Of a stretch of DNA of 64,000 bases, positions 63,477 to 64,000 are shown one piece after another. Origin of the DNA: Lepiota brunneoincarnata (lineage: Eukaryota; Basidiomycota; Agaricomycetes; Agaricales; Agaricaceae); NCBI GenBank assembly GCA_023014365.1, contig JAEBUN010000010.1:868001-932000 (forward strand). The letters are read 5' to 3'. The notes beneath the pieces were generated by a model. The model saw only the letters and a list, made by a program, of their open reading frames with translations, was not told the origin of the DNA and searched no databases. Within the stretch, counting starts at the first letter, position 1. Every line of letters starts with the position of its first letter. The translations under genes were made by a program, and so were the position numbers.

Positions 63477-64000
63477 AGACATTCATTAATTAGACAGCCA
63501 GGTATGATGACTTCGTTCTATTTATTCTATCGTGCATACTACTTCATGGATTGTGATTTCCTGTGTTTTGGCTGGGCCAAACCCGCAGCATTGTCTTTTG
63601 TTCGATACTCGCCTCGATACTATTGTTGTATGACCCCGTAGTGTATGATTCCCACCCACCTGAATAATTATTCACAAATGAGTAAAGAGTGGTCTGGATC
63701 CTGTTCTTACGAGGATGGTTCTGCGCACTTTGCGCATCTGTAACGTCCGAAGCAGGGAACATATTTTATACGATTGATTGTACTGTAGATCGAATGAGTC
63801 CAGGAAGGCGGTTTGACAAGAACCATGATTATCCGTTTTTAGCTATGATTTACCGCCCAAACATTACCAGCCAAATATCCCTCACTGAATCAAGCCACCA
63901 CAAGCGTGACATTCACCGTACCTGATAGACATCACCTGCCGACTTGCTGCAACAGTATTCGGTCTCGACAATGGTGGGGTACTTTGATAGGTTTTGCCTG
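63477..64000. other. Right-edge region without a supported gene
   Basis: About 520 nt after the glycosyltransferase-like gene. A 72-codon minus-strand frame with a true ATG (63,762-63,544) shows no known domain and could be the last exon of a gene entering from the right, but nothing here supports it. Confidence 0.4.

Noticed and set aside
63544..63762. 72-residue minus-strand frame with a QTTLYSF string resembling a PIP box
   Set aside because: The match is short, the protein resembles nothing known, and the frame could arise by chance in a 3' UTR.

Overview
The window is nuclear DNA of a filamentous basidiomycete, most likely an agaricomycete. I infer this from dense 50-80 nt GT..AG introns in nearly every gene, short often divergent intergenic gaps, a fused bioDA gene, LSB-type SH3 proteins, a DUF6593-like protein, a long single-exon F-box protein, and the sequence character of the histidine kinase and bZIP proteins. 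I recognised no rRNA, tRNA, transposase, CRISPR array or complete mobile element. Gene models were spliced by eye from conserved protein motifs and reading-frame continuity. Exons were summed exactly only for homocitrate synthase, uracil-DNA glycosylase, the bZIP protein and the branchpoint-binding protein.

Layout. 1-15.6 kb: homocitrate synthase (+), a GAF hybrid histidine kinase (-), dolichol kinase SEC59 (-) and uracil-DNA glycosylase (+). 15.9-25.2 kb: a bZIP factor (-), TFIIH helicase XPB/SSL2 (-), branchpoint-binding protein SF1/BBP (+) and the 25S rRNA m5C methyltransferase RCM1 (-). 25.6-32.6 kb: a class A DnaJ chaperone whose start codon is split by an intron (+), a ThuA-domain protein (+) and the PI3-kinase VPS34 (+). 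32.6-40.8 kb is a more accessory stretch: a decayed FAD-linked oxidoreductase, an F-box protein, bioDA with two apparent frameshifts and an unrecognised coiled-coil protein, all on the minus strand. 40.9-51.7 kb: a PCD1-type Nudix hydrolase (-), an SH3 protein (-), nucleoporin NUP159 with two apparent frameshifts (+), pICln (-) and a second, paralogous SH3 protein (+). 51.7-53.6 kb is empty apart from a C-rich, potentially quadruplex-forming tract. 53.6-63.5 kb: a DUF6593-like protein (+), a three-domain paladin-like phosphatase (-) and a glycosyltransferase-like protein related to the N-terminal domain of L-arabinokinase (+).

Most genes are unrelated housekeeping functions: lysine and biotin synthesis, DNA repair and transcription, pre-mRNA splicing, ribosome and snRNP methylation, nuclear pore, endosomal lipid signalling, ER glycosylation. 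There is no metabolic cluster. Five promoters are divergent (SEC59/UNG, XPB/BBP, RCM1/DnaJ, SH3/NUP159, pICln/SH3), plus paladin/glycosyltransferase. I found no convincing new defence or mobile system. The best leads are the split start codon, the clustered single-base frameshifts, the displaced asparagine in the bZIP basic region, the SH3 duplication around NUP159 and the G-quadruplex-like tract.
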